64,000 bases of DNA from JAVHYG01 sp040390025 (GCA_040390025.1 JAZJZD010000017.1:22149-86148), one strand, 5' to 3'. Positions 25,407 through 35,649 are shown, counted from the stretch's first letter. Notes: generated by a model from the sequence alone, not told the origin. Made by a program: numbers and translations.

Positions 25407-27696
25407 GACAACCTCCGCTGGAGCAACGTGTTGTTTTGGTTAGGATGGGTAAATCTATTTTTTTTGTTTTATAACGTAAAATCCATACCGTCACTCCTAA
25501 AAGCAGACTGATGATAAAAAATGCTAACGATGATTGAAAAGGATGTTGATTGAAAGTTGCTGCTTGATAAAATAATGTGGCAACGCCATAGGCGATACCT
25601 GTACTCCATGCCATCGAGAAATAAGCCCAAGCTTTTCCTATTTCACGTTGCATGACGGCCATCGTGGAAATACAGGGAAAGTACAATAAAATAAATAATA
25701 AATAAGCAAAGGCGCCGATCTTACCATCGAAATTATGCGCCATGATGCCGAATACGCCTGGTGTCGCGTCTGGTGCTTCCATTTTTGCGGCCATAGGATT
25801 CAACAAACTTTTTCCAAGTTCGGAGAGATTTTTAGGCACCGATAAAACCGCCGTTTTTAATTCGGAGATAAGGTTAGGCTGCTCTTCCTCTTGGCTTAAA
25901 TGTCCAACTTGTGAATATAAAGTATTGAGTGTGCCGACAACGACTTCTTTGGCCAATAAACCACTGGCTAAACCCACCGTCGCGGGCCAGTTATCTTTTT
26001 GAATGCCCATGGGATAGAAAACAGGTGTTACCGTTTTTCCAATACTAGATAGTAAAGAGCTTTGATTGGCTTCCCCAGAAATAAGCTTGCCGTGAATGCT
26101 AACAGCATTTAAAAAACCAATTAGCATGCAGACCGGGATAATGAAACGGCCGGCTTTGATTAAAAATAATTTAAGACGTTGCCAGGTATTTAATAAGATA
26201 GTGCGCCAATGCGGCCAATGGTAAGCCGGCAATTCTAAGATCATGGGTATACTTTCGCCTTTGAGTGCGGTTGAGCCGAGTAAAAAGGCGGTTAAAACGG
26301 CCGTAATAATTCCTATCATATAGAGCGTAAAGATTATGAGCGCGCCACCTTGAGGAAAAAATGCGGCTACAAATAAAGTATACACGGTCAGGCGTGCGCC
26401 GCAGGACATAAAAGGGGCCATCATTACGGTTAAAATACGATCGCGTGGCGAGGCTAAGGTGCGAGTTGCCATAACAGTTGGTACGTTACAGCCAAAGCCC
26501 ACAATGAGTGGGACAAAAGCCTTTCCAGGTAGGCCAATCGCTGCCATTAACTTATCAATAACAAAGGCGGCGCGTGCCATATAGCCCGAGTCTTCTAATA
26601 AAGAAAGAAATAAAAACATCGCACCAATAACGGGAATAAAAGTAATGGTGGTATTTATTCCTTTACCAAAGCCATTTGCGATGACTGCAATTAACCAAGC
26701 GGGAAGGTGTAACTGGTTTAATAGCGTGATAGTTCCATGAATGAAAATTGCGGTACTGCCGATATCAAAAAAATCTTGAAATGCGCCGCCAATGTTAATT
26801 GCAAATAAAAATAAGGCATACATAACGAGTAGAAAAATAGGAATGCCTAACCAGCGATTAAGAATGAACCGATCTAATGAAGAGGTAAACGTTTTGTGTG
26901 GCGTTTGTGTTTTACTGTTTTGTTTAAGTAAAGTTTGTATACGCCGATAACGGGCATCAGCAATGAGCAGATCCGGCTCTTCACCGAGTTGTAGACGCAG
27001 CTTATCTCGTAATGTTTTTGCTTGAGCTTGTTCTTCTGTCGTTGCATAGTTTTTAGCAAGCGTGTCGTCTTCTAACAAACGTAATGCGAGCCAATGGTTA
27101 GAGACATTTTTAGCATTTAATTTTTTACTGAGTGCTTCCCAGCAAATTTGCAGTGAAGGTTCAAAATCATAATCAAGAGGTGGTGATGTGCAAGGGCTTT
27201 GTAATAAAGCATCGCGTAATTCACTAATCCCTTTGCCACGAATTGCCGTTAAAGGAATAATAGGACATCCTAAAGATTGGCTGAGCTGCTTGATATCGAT
27301 GTTAATCCCACGGCGCTTCGCAATATCCATCATATTGAGTGCAATGATGACAGGAAGTCGCATTTCTAAGAGTTGCGTTGTGAGATAAAGTTGTCGTTCT
27401 AGATTACTGGCATCAACGACATTGATGACGATATCTGGCCGATTTGATATGAGATAGTCACAAGCAATACATTCGTCGATTCCGGTATTAGCAGAAATGA
27501 CACTGAGCGAATAGGTACCCGGTAGATCAACGACTTCAAAATGTTGATCTGCAACAGTGAGATAGCCACTTTTTTTTTCAACAGTGACGCCTGACCAGTT
27601 TCCTATTTTTTGTCGACTGCCGGTGAGTGCATTAAAGATAACGGTTTTACCGCAGTTGGGGTTGCCCGCTATGACGATGGTTTTATTTTTTTGCAT
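25399..27696 (-). CDS. feoB: Ferrous iron transport protein B
   Basis: FeoB is the inner-membrane Fe(II) transporter with an N-terminal GTPase. G motifs are visible: GNPNCGKTVIFNALTG (G1), DLPGTYSL (G3) and LNMMD (G4). The helical GDI-like domain and then the membrane core follow, with two Gate repeats (GFGCNVPTVMATRTL and the later GLLAKEVVVGTL). The length of 765 is normal. A Cys-rich end (CSSGGCHG) is typical. The gene follows feoA by five bases. Confidence 0.96.
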   Translation of the reverse strand: MQKNKTIVIAGNPNCGKTVIFNALTGSRQKIGNWSGVTVEKKSGYLTVADQHFEVVDLPGTYSLSVISANTGIDECIACDYLISNRPDIVINVVDASNLERQLYLTTQLLEMRLPVIIALNMMDIAKRRGINIDIKQLSQSLGCPIIPLTAIRGKGISELRDALLQSPCTSPPLDYDFEPSLQICWEALSKKLNAKNVSNHWLALRLLEDDTLAKNYATTEEQAQAKTLRDKLRLQLGEEPDLLIADARYRRIQTLLKQNSKTQTPHKTFTSSLDRFILNRWLGIPIFLLVMYALFLFAINIGGAFQDFFDIGSTAIFIHGTITLLNQLHLPAWLIAVIANGFGKGINTTITFIPVIGAMFLFLSLLEDSGYMARAAFVIDKLMAAIGLPGKAFVPLIVGFGCNVPTVMATRTLASPRDRILTVMMAPFMSCGARLTVYTLFVAAFFPQGGALIIFTLYMIGIITAVLTAFLLGSTALKGESIPMILELPAYHWPHWRTILLNTWQRLKLFLIKAGRFIIPVCMLIGFLNAVSIHGKLISGEANQSSLLSSIGKTVTPVFYPMGIQKDNWPATVGLASGLLAKEVVVGTLNTLYSQVGHLSQEEEQPNLISELKTAVLSVPKNLSELGKSLLNPMAAKMEAPDATPGVFGIMAHNFDGKIGAFAYLLFILLYFPCISTMAVMQREIGKAWAYFSMAWSTGIAYGVATLFYQAATFNQHPFQSSLAFFIISLLLGVTVWILRYKTKKIDLPILTKTTRCSSGGCHG

Positions 27697-27701
27697 AGTG
27701 T

Positions 27702-27965
27702 CTAGTCGTTTTTATGTGCAAGCGGTATATTGACGTAAATGTGGCAGGCCTCGCTGGCACGTAAGCTAAATTGGCTGCCTAATACTTGAAGCTGTAAAGG
27801 ATCGCCGAACGGTGCGCGTCGAATAAGTGTAATGGGGATTTGGCGATTAATTCCAAGGTTCTGTAAGAGTTTACGACAGTGCGGCGCTATGGTTGGACTA
27901 AATCCCTGTATAAGGGCTGATTGTCCAGAACGTAGCTGGGTGAGTGGAACAGATGCAAAATCCAT
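27702..27965 (-). CDS. feoA: Ferrous iron transport protein A
   Basis: The 87-residue product is a small SH3-like cytoplasmic protein thought to modulate FeoB. It has the family pattern with an early basic/Gln patch, the LLQNLGINRQIPITLIRRAP segment and GDPLQLQVLGSQFSLR. It is the first gene of feoABC and is preceded by a Fur-type site. Confidence 0.93.
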   Translation of the reverse strand: MDFASVPLTQLRSGQSALIQGFSPTIAPHCRKLLQNLGINRQIPITLIRRAPFGDPLQLQVLGSQFSLRASEACHIYVNIPLAHKND

Positions 27966-27974
27966 AAAATTTAT

Positions 27975-27993
27975 AAATGAGAATCATTATTAT
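27975..27993 (-). promoter_or_regulatory. Fur box controlling feoABC
   Basis: The minus strand reads AATAATGATTCTCATTTAT, matching the 19-base Fur consensus GATAATGATAATCATTATC at most positions. It lies just upstream of the feoA start. Repression by iron-bound Fur is the expected regulation. Confidence 0.7.
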
Positions 27994-28077
27994 TTATAAT
28001 AGTGACTTTTTAGAAGGGGCGCAAGAGGGTTCTTTTGCGAAATACTGATAAAATGCTGTGGATGAAATATTATTTTT

Positions 28078-29565
28078 ATGTACTTAAATGAGTTATTAGA
28101 GGGTATCACAGAAGTTAAATCAGTGCTTAACCCGTGCATTAGCGGACTTTGCCAAGATAGTCGTCTTCTGAAGCCAGGTGATTTGTTTTTTGCTTATGCG
28201 GGGGCTCAATTCGATAGCAGAGACATTCTCGAGGATGTCATTGCAAAAGGGGCAGTCGCTATTTTGCTAGAGCCTAAAGAGGATCAAATACCTTTATCGG
28301 CTGCGGTGCCAGTAATACCTATTACCAATTTAACACATTATTTAGGTCTTATTGCGGCTCGGTTTTATGGACATCCCAGCGAGCATATGTCAGTGATAGG
28401 GATTACTGGCACGAACGGCAAGACGTCCTGTACTCACTTTTTAGCGCAGTGTTTGCAACAGTTACATCAATCTTGCGGGGTTATCGGCACATTAGGTAAT
28501 GGTTTGTATCCCTGTCTAAAGCCTGGATTATTAACCACGCCAGATGCCATTGAGCTTCAACAATTATTAGCCGAGTTTCGAACACAGCATGTTAAAACGG
28601 TGCTTATGGAAGTTTCTTCGCACCGTTTAGCCCAACAGCGTTTGAATGGTATGGCGTTTTCTATTGCCGCTTTTACCAATCTTACGCGTGATCATCTCGA
28701 TTATCATGGCAGTATGCAGGAGTACGCGCAGGCTAAACGCACGTTTTTTGATTTGCCGGGTGTACAGCAGGCCGTATTAAATGCCGATGATCCATATGGA
28801 CAAGCTTGGATTAGCGAACTTGCAGGCCAATTACCCGTAGTGGCTTATTCCATTAGCAGGCCTCAAGCGGCTTTAACACATGTCCCTCACGTTACGTTTA
28901 AAAGTTATGAATTTAATCGGCAAGGTTTGCAGGCTGAAGTAACGACTCCCTGGGGAGATATCACTATTAAAAATCCATTTTTAATAGGAAAGTTTAATCT
29001 TAGCAATTTATTGTTGGTAGTAACGGTATTGAAATTACTCGGTTATTCTTTAGCGGATATTGCCAGAACTGTTGCAAATTTAAAGGGTGTGAAAGGGCGT
29101 ATGGAAGCTTTTTATACCTCGGATAAACCATTGGTGGTTATAGATTATGCTCATACACCGGATGCCCTACAGCAAGCTTTAAACGCTTTACGGGCACATT
29201 GCCAAGGTAGTTTATATTGTGTATTTGGTTGTGGCGGAGATAGAGATAAAGGAAAACGTCCATTAATGGCATCGGTGGCGGAACAGTGTGCCGATTACCT
29301 CGTATTAACCAATGATAATCCGCGTTTTGAAGATCCGGAGCAGATTATTCAAGCGATGCAACAGGGTTTGTCCGGTACTAAGCCCGTTCATATTGAGCAA
29401 GATAGACAATGTGCAATTGCTTACGCCATTGAAAAAGCCAAAGCAGAAGATGTCATACTCGTAGCGGGTAAAGGTCATGAGACTTATCAGCTCGTCGCTG
29501 GAATAAAACACCCTTTTAGTGATGCAGTGGAAGTTAGTAACTTATTATATTCTGGTAAAGTTTGA
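28078..29565 (+). CDS. murE: UDP-MurNAc-L-Ala-D-Glu:meso-diaminopimelate ligase
   Basis: MurE adds diaminopimelate to the peptidoglycan precursor. The ATP site is ITGTNGKTSCTHF (~residue 110). The substrate motif NDNPRFEDP (~410) contains DNPR, which selects diaminopimelate over lysine, and GKGHETYQ lies near the end. Length 495 is typical. Its 3' end overlaps the convergent glycosyltransferase by 32 bases. Confidence 0.96.
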   Translation: MYLNELLEGITEVKSVLNPCISGLCQDSRLLKPGDLFFAYAGAQFDSRDILEDVIAKGAVAILLEPKEDQIPLSAAVPVIPITNLTHYLGLIAARFYGHPSEHMSVIGITGTNGKTSCTHFLAQCLQQLHQSCGVIGTLGNGLYPCLKPGLLTTPDAIELQQLLAEFRTQHVKTVLMEVSSHRLAQQRLNGMAFSIAAFTNLTRDHLDYHGSMQEYAQAKRTFFDLPGVQQAVLNADDPYGQAWISELAGQLPVVAYSISRPQAALTHVPHVTFKSYEFNRQGLQAEVTTPWGDITIKNPFLIGKFNLSNLLLVVTVLKLLGYSLADIARTVANLKGVKGRMEAFYTSDKPLVVIDYAHTPDALQQALNALRAHCQGSLYCVFGCGGDRDKGKRPLMASVAEQCADYLVLTNDNPRFEDPEQIIQAMQQGLSGTKPVHIEQDRQCAIAYAIEKAKAEDVILVAGKGHETYQLVAGIKHPFSDAVEVSNLLYSGKV

Positions 29566-30640
29566 GGGTGGCATTGATAAATAGATTTTTATCGAAATTT
29601 TTTACCGCTTTTTCTCTTGCATATTGCCTCATCGGGGTTAAATCCTTTTTCTTTAGAATACTGATTAGGCAGTGGGTTAAAACCGGTATGTCATTAACGG
29701 GAACAATCCAACCATCGATATTATCCGTGATGTTCTCAGGAAGTCCTCCGTAATTCGATACAATAACAGGAAGGCCCATTGCCATCATTTCCCGGCAAGC
29801 AAAAGAAATGGTTTCTTCGGCATTTGACAATACAAACCCTATATCTCCCAATGTCATGCTGTCCCGCGTATCGGCAAGGAGTCCAGGAAAAATAACTTGG
29901 CAGCTTAAGCCAAATTTTTTTACATGTTGCACTTGTTCTTGTTGAGAAGGAAGCTTGCCGGCAATAATGACTTTAATTTTGTTTTTTAAATCAGAAGGTA
30001 GTGCTGCAATCGCTGCAATAAGAGAAGGCCAATTTTTGCATTCCGCCGTTCCTGCATTAGAAACAAAAATAAAATCATCCGCATTTAAGCCATGCTGTTG
30101 GCGTAATCGTTGTTTTTGTTGCCGTGATATAGGCTTAAAAAAGTCAGTATCTATACCATTGGCAATGGTTCGAATAAGCGATTTTTTTACGCCTGCTTGT
30201 AAGAGATGTTGTTCAGTAGATTGACTGACAGCGATAATGGCGTCGGTAAAATAACGCATTCTTAATAAAGCACCCCACTTGATGCGTAAGGCATTGTGTT
30301 TTGTCAAGATCAATTTCGGACGGTTTTTTAAGAAAGGGTAAACAAGTAACACAGCACGGTGATCGGCTGATCCATTAACATGGACGATATCAAAATTTTG
30401 TTTTTCGAGCCATTGTTTAAATTTTCGTAAGTGTTTAAAAAATGTCCATTTACGAAAAATGGCTTTATAATTAATACCAAAACAGGGAATCTCTTTTCTT
30501 AAGGTTAAATAAAGTCGGGAGGAAAGGGGGCAAGCAAGCGCAACGTCATGTTTAGTTTGTAGCGCCTGAATTAAACTCAGAAGATAGGTGTCCTGACCTC
30601 CACCGTGGCCTTCGTGGAAATTACAAAATAAAATGCGCAT
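29534..30640 (-). CDS. GT4-family glycosyltransferase
   Basis: The 368-residue product has the two Rossmann-type halves of a GT-B enzyme. The N-terminus is HEGHGGGQDTYLLSL, and the C-terminal half carries VSNAGTAECKNWPSL and the donor-site EX7E-type segment (EETISFACREMMAMGLPVI). A role in lipopolysaccharide or other surface glycan synthesis is likely, but donor and acceptor cannot be read from sequence. It sits on the opposite strand between murE and murF, which are adjacent in most dcw clusters. Confidence 0.88.
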   Translation of the reverse strand: MRILFCNFHEGHGGGQDTYLLSLIQALQTKHDVALACPLSSRLYLTLRKEIPCFGINYKAIFRKWTFFKHLRKFKQWLEKQNFDIVHVNGSADHRAVLLVYPFLKNRPKLILTKHNALRIKWGALLRMRYFTDAIIAVSQSTEQHLLQAGVKKSLIRTIANGIDTDFFKPISRQQKQRLRQQHGLNADDFIFVSNAGTAECKNWPSLIAAIAALPSDLKNKIKVIIAGKLPSQQEQVQHVKKFGLSCQVIFPGLLADTRDSMTLGDIGFVLSNAEETISFACREMMAMGLPVIVSNYGGLPENITDNIDGWIVPVNDIPVLTHCLISILKKKDLTPMRQYAREKAVKNFDKNLFINATLKLYQNIISY

Positions 30641-30714
30641 GTTATTATTTTAGTGTTTAATTATAAAAACAGTCTGGGATAATAGTACATATTTGAACCT
30701 TATTAGTCTATTTT

Positions 30715-32064
30715 TTGTACGGTAATCTTTTTGTGAAATTATCAGCACTCGCATCCATTCTTCAAGGGCAGTTAATTGGTCAAGATGTTAGCTTTACGTC
30801 GGTTAGCCTGGATTCACGATCAATTAAGCCTGATGCGCTGTTTGTAGCTATTTCTGGTGAGAAGTTTGATGGCCATACCTTTATTGAACAAGCTAAAAAT
30901 CTTGGTGCCGTTGCGGCATTGGTCGAGCAGCCGATTTTATCTAAACTTCCTTTAGTTCAAGTAAAGGACACACGAAAAGCGCTGGGTCAATTAGCTTGTG
31001 CGCATAGGGAGCAATTTTCTATCCCTGTTATTGCATTGACAGGAAGTTGTGGAAAAACAACAACCAAAGAAATGTTGCGCGCTATTTTAAGTGAGTGTGG
31101 TCCCGTATTGGCAAGCAGTAAAAACTTTAATAATGATATTGGTGTACCTTTAACTTTACTCGAGTTAACAGCGCAGCATCGCTTTGCAGTGATTGAAATG
31201 GGCGCTAATCATCTTCAAGAAATTGCTTATTTAAGCCACATCACAAAACCGGATATTGCTTTAATAACTAATATTGCGGCCGCGCATTTAGAAGGGTTTG
31301 GTTCAATTGAAAAAGTAGCTGAGGCGAAATCTGAAATTTTTTTGGGCTTACCATCGATAGGTGGTATAGCGGTTATTAATGCCTCTGATCGTTTTGAGAA
31401 GTCTTGGCAAGGTCGTTTAGCGTCGCACCGTGTTATTCATTTTGGTTTAGGAGCTGAATTTTCAGCGAACCAGATTCATTTGGATTCGCAAGCAAGAGTA
31501 AAGTTTACGCTGATGACGCCGCAAGGAGAAATAGCGATCCAGCTTGCATTACCGGGCCAGCATAATTTACTTAATGCGCTTGCCGCCGCTGCGGTTGCAA
31601 GCCAAGTAGGTGCTTCGCTAGAGCAAATTAAGGCCGGTTTGGAGAAAATGGCGGGCGTGTCAGGAAGATTAATGCTATTACAAAGCAAAAACGGTGCAAC
31701 TATTATCGATGACACCTACAATGCGAGTCCGAGTTCCGTGAAGGCGGCTTTAGAATTATTGGCGCATTATCCGGGACAACGTATTTTTGTTATGGGTGAT
31801 ATGGGAGAGCTGGGCAATAATGCTAATTACTATCATCAGCAAATAGGTCAACTGGCAAAGGAATTGGGGATTGAACATGTGTATACTTGCGGTGAATTAA
31901 CAGCCTTAACCGTACAAGCTTTCGGACCTTTAGGAAAACACTATTCGAGTCAAGAAGCTTTAATTCAGGCGCTGAAGCCTTTGTTGCACAAGAACGTGAA
32001 TGTACTCATTAAAGGATCGCGTACTGCAAAAATGGAAAAGGTAGTCGCTGCTTTAATTCATTAA
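30715..32064 (+). CDS. murF: UDP-MurNAc-tripeptide:D-Ala-D-Ala ligase
   Basis: MurF adds D-Ala-D-Ala to complete the pentapeptide precursor. ATP loop ALTGSCGKTTTKEM (~residue 110), IEMGANHLQEI, and IIDDTYNASPSSVKAAL are diagnostic. The ORF begins with TTG (30715); a GTG at 30733 (VKLSALASIL) is an alternative, and alignment by eye with E. coli MurF puts the true start near these codons. Followed by mraY. Confidence 0.95.
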   Translation: MYGNLFVKLSALASILQGQLIGQDVSFTSVSLDSRSIKPDALFVAISGEKFDGHTFIEQAKNLGAVAALVEQPILSKLPLVQVKDTRKALGQLACAHREQFSIPVIALTGSCGKTTTKEMLRAILSECGPVLASSKNFNNDIGVPLTLLELTAQHRFAVIEMGANHLQEIAYLSHITKPDIALITNIAAAHLEGFGSIEKVAEAKSEIFLGLPSIGGIAVINASDRFEKSWQGRLASHRVIHFGLGAEFSANQIHLDSQARVKFTLMTPQGEIAIQLALPGQHNLLNALAAAAVASQVGASLEQIKAGLEKMAGVSGRLMLLQSKNGATIIDDTYNASPSSVKAALELLAHYPGQRIFVMGDMGELGNNANYYHQQIGQLAKELGIEHVYTCGELTALTVQAFGPLGKHYSSQEALIQALKPLLHKNVNVLIKGSRTAKMEKVVAALIH

Positions 32065-32137
32065 AATGCCTATTATATACCGCTCGTACTTGAAGATGCG
32101 AAATTTTTAAATCCACAGCTTGGAGAAAATAAAACAC

Positions 32138-33220
32138 ATGTTATTGTGGCTAACTGAATTTTTATCGAACTTCTATCGTGCTTTTCATGTTTTCCAATAT
32201 TTAACCTTGCGTGCTATTTTAGCGAGTTTAACTGCTTTTTTGATTTCACTTTTGTTAGGCCCGAAACTTATACGATCTTTAAGTTATCATCAGTTGGGTC
32301 AGCCTATTCGTGGTGATGGTCCGCAAACGCATTTAAACAAAGCCGGAACGCCTACTATGGGCGGTGCATTAATTTTGATTGCCATTGTGTTGACTACTTT
32401 ACTATGGGCTAATCTTAATAACCGCATGATTTGGATAGCTTTAACGGCTATTGTTGGATTTGGTCTGATTGGATTTGTTGATGATTATCTCAAACTTATT
32501 TTAAAGAATCCAAGGGGACTTGCTCCTCGCTGGAAATATTTTTGGCAATCTTTATTAGGTTTAGGTATTGCTATCTTTCTTTATAGAAGTGCGCAGCTTC
32601 CTATTGAAACACAATTAGTTATTCCTTTTTTTAAAAATTGGCTAATCCCTCTCGGTATTTTTTATATTCCTTGGGTTTATTTGGTGATTGTAGGGAGTAG
32701 TAATGCCGTTAATTTAACGGATGGTTTGGATGGCCTTGCGATCTTACCGACTGTATTAGTCGGTGGTGCTTTAGGTATTTTTGCTTATCTCACCGGTAAT
32801 ATGACTTACGCAAAATATTTAGCTATTCCTTTTGTGCCGGGTGCAGGAGAAATGGTTGTTATTTGTGGTGCTATTGTCGGCGCAGGTTTAGGCTTTCTGT
32901 GGTTTAACACGTATCCTGCACAAATATTTATGGGCGATGTGGGTGCCTTAGGTTTAGGCGCGGCTTTAGGTTGTATTGCTGTTATTGTCAGACAAGAATT
33001 AGTATTGCTGATCATGGGGGGCGTTTTTGTTTTAGAAACTGTTTCTGTGATACTTCAAGTCATTTCATTTAAATTGACGGGTAAGCGTATTTTTCGGATG
33101 GCGCCTATTCACCATCATTTTGAATTAAAAGGGTGGCCTGAACCACGTGTCATTGTTCGGTTTTGGATTATTACGGTTGTATTAGTTTTATTTGGTTTAG
33201 CCACCTTGAAGTTACGTTAA
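32138..33220 (+). CDS. mraY: Phospho-MurNAc-pentapeptide translocase
   Basis: MraY transfers phospho-MurNAc-pentapeptide to undecaprenyl phosphate, making lipid I. It has about ten membrane segments, with catalytic aspartates in FVDDYLK and NLTDGLDGLA and the basic loop in APIHHHFEL. The ATG at 32138 gives 360 residues, identical in length to E. coli MraY, and the start MLLWLTEFL fits the family. A TTG at 32120 is less likely. It shares an orientation with murF, but murD does not follow. Confidence 0.96.
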   Translation: MLLWLTEFLSNFYRAFHVFQYLTLRAILASLTAFLISLLLGPKLIRSLSYHQLGQPIRGDGPQTHLNKAGTPTMGGALILIAIVLTTLLWANLNNRMIWIALTAIVGFGLIGFVDDYLKLILKNPRGLAPRWKYFWQSLLGLGIAIFLYRSAQLPIETQLVIPFFKNWLIPLGIFYIPWVYLVIVGSSNAVNLTDGLDGLAILPTVLVGGALGIFAYLTGNMTYAKYLAIPFVPGAGEMVVICGAIVGAGLGFLWFNTYPAQIFMGDVGALGLGAALGCIAVIVRQELVLLIMGGVFVLETVSVILQVISFKLTGKRIFRMAPIHHHFELKGWPEPRVIVRFWIITVVLVLFGLATLKLR

Positions 33221-33253
33221 ATTGTTTCCTTAGATTTTTAATCAAATTATTTC

Positions 33254-33889
33254 ATGAAAAAAAATGAAAAAAAAATTGTTGAGCTGAGTTTGGCACTAGC
33301 GGGTATTTTTCAATGCGCGGCGCTTGTTAGAGATTTAGCAAGAACAGGGCAGGCTGAAAATATCGCATTTAATACGAGCATTCAAACCATTTATCAAATT
33401 GATGTGGCAAGTGTTGAACAGGTCTATGGAAAAATGTCTGGGTTACATTTGGGGCTACAAGAATTGATTAATTTACTAGGCTATACAAAAATTACGAGTG
33501 ATAGGGATATAAGCCGTTATTTAATCGGATTAATGCATTTAGAGCGCAAACTGACGCGTTCTTCTGAAATAAAACAAACGTTAAGTCGGCGAATTAAACA
33601 TGCTGTTTCGCAGGCCGATTATTTTTCTTCTTCGCCGCAACTTGTTATTAATAGCTTAGCGGATATTTATGTGGCTACATTGGGACGTCTTTCTTTTCGT
33701 TTACATGTGGTGGGTCACGGCAAGCATTTAAGCCAGACAGAAATTATTAGCAAAATACGAGCGGCTTTATTAGCTGGAGTTCGTTCAGCTGTTTTATGGC
33801 GACAATTGGGCGGCTCGCGTTGGCAGATTTTTTTAATGCGTAATAAATTGATTGGCATAGCAAAACGATTCTTAGAAAAAGCAAAATAA
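33254..33889 (+). CDS. hflD: High frequency lysogenization protein HflD homologue
   Basis: The 211-residue product is an all-helical protein with the HflD pattern (LALAGIFQCAALVRDLARTG near the start, RHLI/RYLIGLMHLERKL in the middle, IRAALLAGVRSAVLWRQLGG near the end). In E. coli HflD is a peripheral inner-membrane protein that binds phage lambda CII. It is usually next to mnmA and purB; here it follows mraY. Confidence 0.92.
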   Translation: MKKNEKKIVELSLALAGIFQCAALVRDLARTGQAENIAFNTSIQTIYQIDVASVEQVYGKMSGLHLGLQELINLLGYTKITSDRDISRYLIGLMHLERKLTRSSEIKQTLSRRIKHAVSQADYFSSSPQLVINSLADIYVATLGRLSFRLHVVGHGKHLSQTEIISKIRAALLAGVRSAVLWRQLGGSRWQIFLMRNKLIGIAKRFLEKAK

Positions 33890-33930
33890 TTTTATATTTT
33901 GGCTTATCCTTGCTTTGTTAGAAAGTCGTT

Positions 33931-35598
33931 CTAGGTGTTTCTACTGCGTAAGTAAAAAGTGTCTGAAATAGATTCTTCCAATATTTGAGATGATGGTGTT
34001 TTCCAAAATAACAAGCGATCTGCTATTGAGTTACTCTTTAAAGAAACGGCTATTTCTACAAAATCTTGTAATTGGCTTCTTCCTAAAATTCCTTTTTCAA
34101 TTGTTTTAGACCATTTCTTAATTAATAATTGCAATTCCTGACTGGTTTGACTAATTTCTAAACAATTTAATAAATCTTTGATATTTTTAAGTCTTTTTTC
34201 TGATATGCCATATAATTGAATATAGATACAAATAGCCTCATGAATTGATTGGCGCAGCAAATTTATTCTATTGTCTACTAAGCTTTCTTTTTCTTGATTT
34301 GATTGTTCAAAGCAACTGATTACTATGTTACGAACTTTAGGATTTTCAAGTTTCTCTAACTCATCAATTAAAAGAGTCTCCATCGCTATAATATCTTCCT
34401 TGGAAATAAAAATATCAATGCCCGCTATTAATTGATTTAAATTAGTTTTCAGTTCTTTATTTATTTCCTGCAGCTCGTGGCGTGTAAAAAATGCTATTTT
34501 TTCTGATGATTTTAACGATTTATTTTCACCTAAAATAATGAGAAGCTTAATTTTATGGCTCAAATTAAGTAAATCGCTTGGCTTGACTAAATCTATATAG
34601 ATATTTCTTATTTTTTCACTTACTTCATTTAGGGAAATGCGTAGATTAGGCGACAAGAGCATTTGATCTATAATAGGTGGTAATATTTGTAATAATTTTT
34701 TTTGGTGACTGGCGGCAGTCAATATTTCATCGAAAACCTTTCCCATAAAAAAAATATCAAATTCTTTATAAATTCTCTCATCTTCGTATAGTGTAATAAT
34801 AGACTCATTTGAGCCGCATAAAATATCAGCTTCTCCTTCTTTCCGGCTATGGCCAAAATCCACTATATTAACTTCCGTAGTTAATTTTTCTTCTCCAAAA
34901 TGGACCATAATATTTTCAGCTTTAATATCTCTATGAACAATTCCCTTACTATGTATTAATTCTAAAGAAGATAATAAAGTTAAGAAAAATGTTAGGATTT
35001 CTTCACTATTTAATTGGGCAAGACGCCCACTTTTTAAATGTTCTCTAAGCGACTTTCCAGGCATTCTCCGCATAAAAATGTAGTTAATTTTCTCCTCTTC
35101 ATTAAGCTTAATAGTAAGAAGAGGCTTCATCTGCAAATAAGTTAATTCTGAACCAATTAGAGCCTCTTTTTTTGCAAGATTCGCTGTATTGTACCGATCA
35201 ACTTTTTCTATTTTGACAATATTTTTTTCACCTTCTTTTTTTTTAATAACGTGATTTATAAGCATTAGCGTTATTTCAACAGGAAAAACTTGCGCGAAGT
35301 TACCATTACCTAATGGGGTATTACCTATAACTTCATAAAGAAACTCTAGTTTAGATTCTTCTTCAGCAAACTTTTTAATAGGTTCAGAAGGTCGACAAAT
35401 TATATCGTGTGTTAACCGAACAATATAATTTTTATTTCCAATTAATACTGAAATAGAGCCATTTTTTTTAAAAATCGTTCCGGGACGCATTTGTTGAAGA
35501 AGTTTTGCTAAGACTATAGCGGAATCATCTTGCGCTACTAAGCAAGGATTAAGTGTTTTAGACACTTTTTGAATATTAGTATCGGGCTGTAAAGGCAT
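33931..35598 (-). CDS. Eukaryotic-type Ser/Thr protein kinase, candidate effector
   Basis: The 555-residue product has a complete kinase active site. It has a glycine loop LGNGNFAQVF (~96-105), an ATP lysine in VKIEKV (K129), a catalytic loop VHRDIKAEN (D224) and a metal-binding DFG (247-249). The ~250-residue C-terminal extension is helical and unrecognised. There is no signal peptide or membrane helix, so it is not a PknB-type receptor. Stand-alone kinases of this shape in Legionellales are often translocated effectors, which is an inference here. A near-match PmrA-like repeat lies ~52 bases upstream. Confidence 0.85.
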   Translation of the reverse strand: MPLQPDTNIQKVSKTLNPCLVAQDDSAIVLAKLLQQMRPGTIFKKNGSISVLIGNKNYIVRLTHDIICRPSEPIKKFAEEESKLEFLYEVIGNTPLGNGNFAQVFPVEITLMLINHVIKKKEGEKNIVKIEKVDRYNTANLAKKEALIGSELTYLQMKPLLTIKLNEEEKINYIFMRRMPGKSLREHLKSGRLAQLNSEEILTFFLTLLSSLELIHSKGIVHRDIKAENIMVHFGEEKLTTEVNIVDFGHSRKEGEADILCGSNESIITLYEDERIYKEFDIFFMGKVFDEILTAASHQKKLLQILPPIIDQMLLSPNLRISLNEVSEKIRNIYIDLVKPSDLLNLSHKIKLLIILGENKSLKSSEKIAFFTRHELQEINKELKTNLNQLIAGIDIFISKEDIIAMETLLIDELEKLENPKVRNIVISCFEQSNQEKESLVDNRINLLRQSIHEAICIYIQLYGISEKRLKNIKDLLNCLEISQTSQELQLLIKKWSKTIEKGILGRSQLQDFVEIAVSLKSNSIADRLLFWKTPSSQILEESISDTFYLRSRNT

Positions 35599-35649
35599 CG
35601 GCGTTTAATTTTTTATTATTATTATTTAAACAATGATAAACCTATTAAA

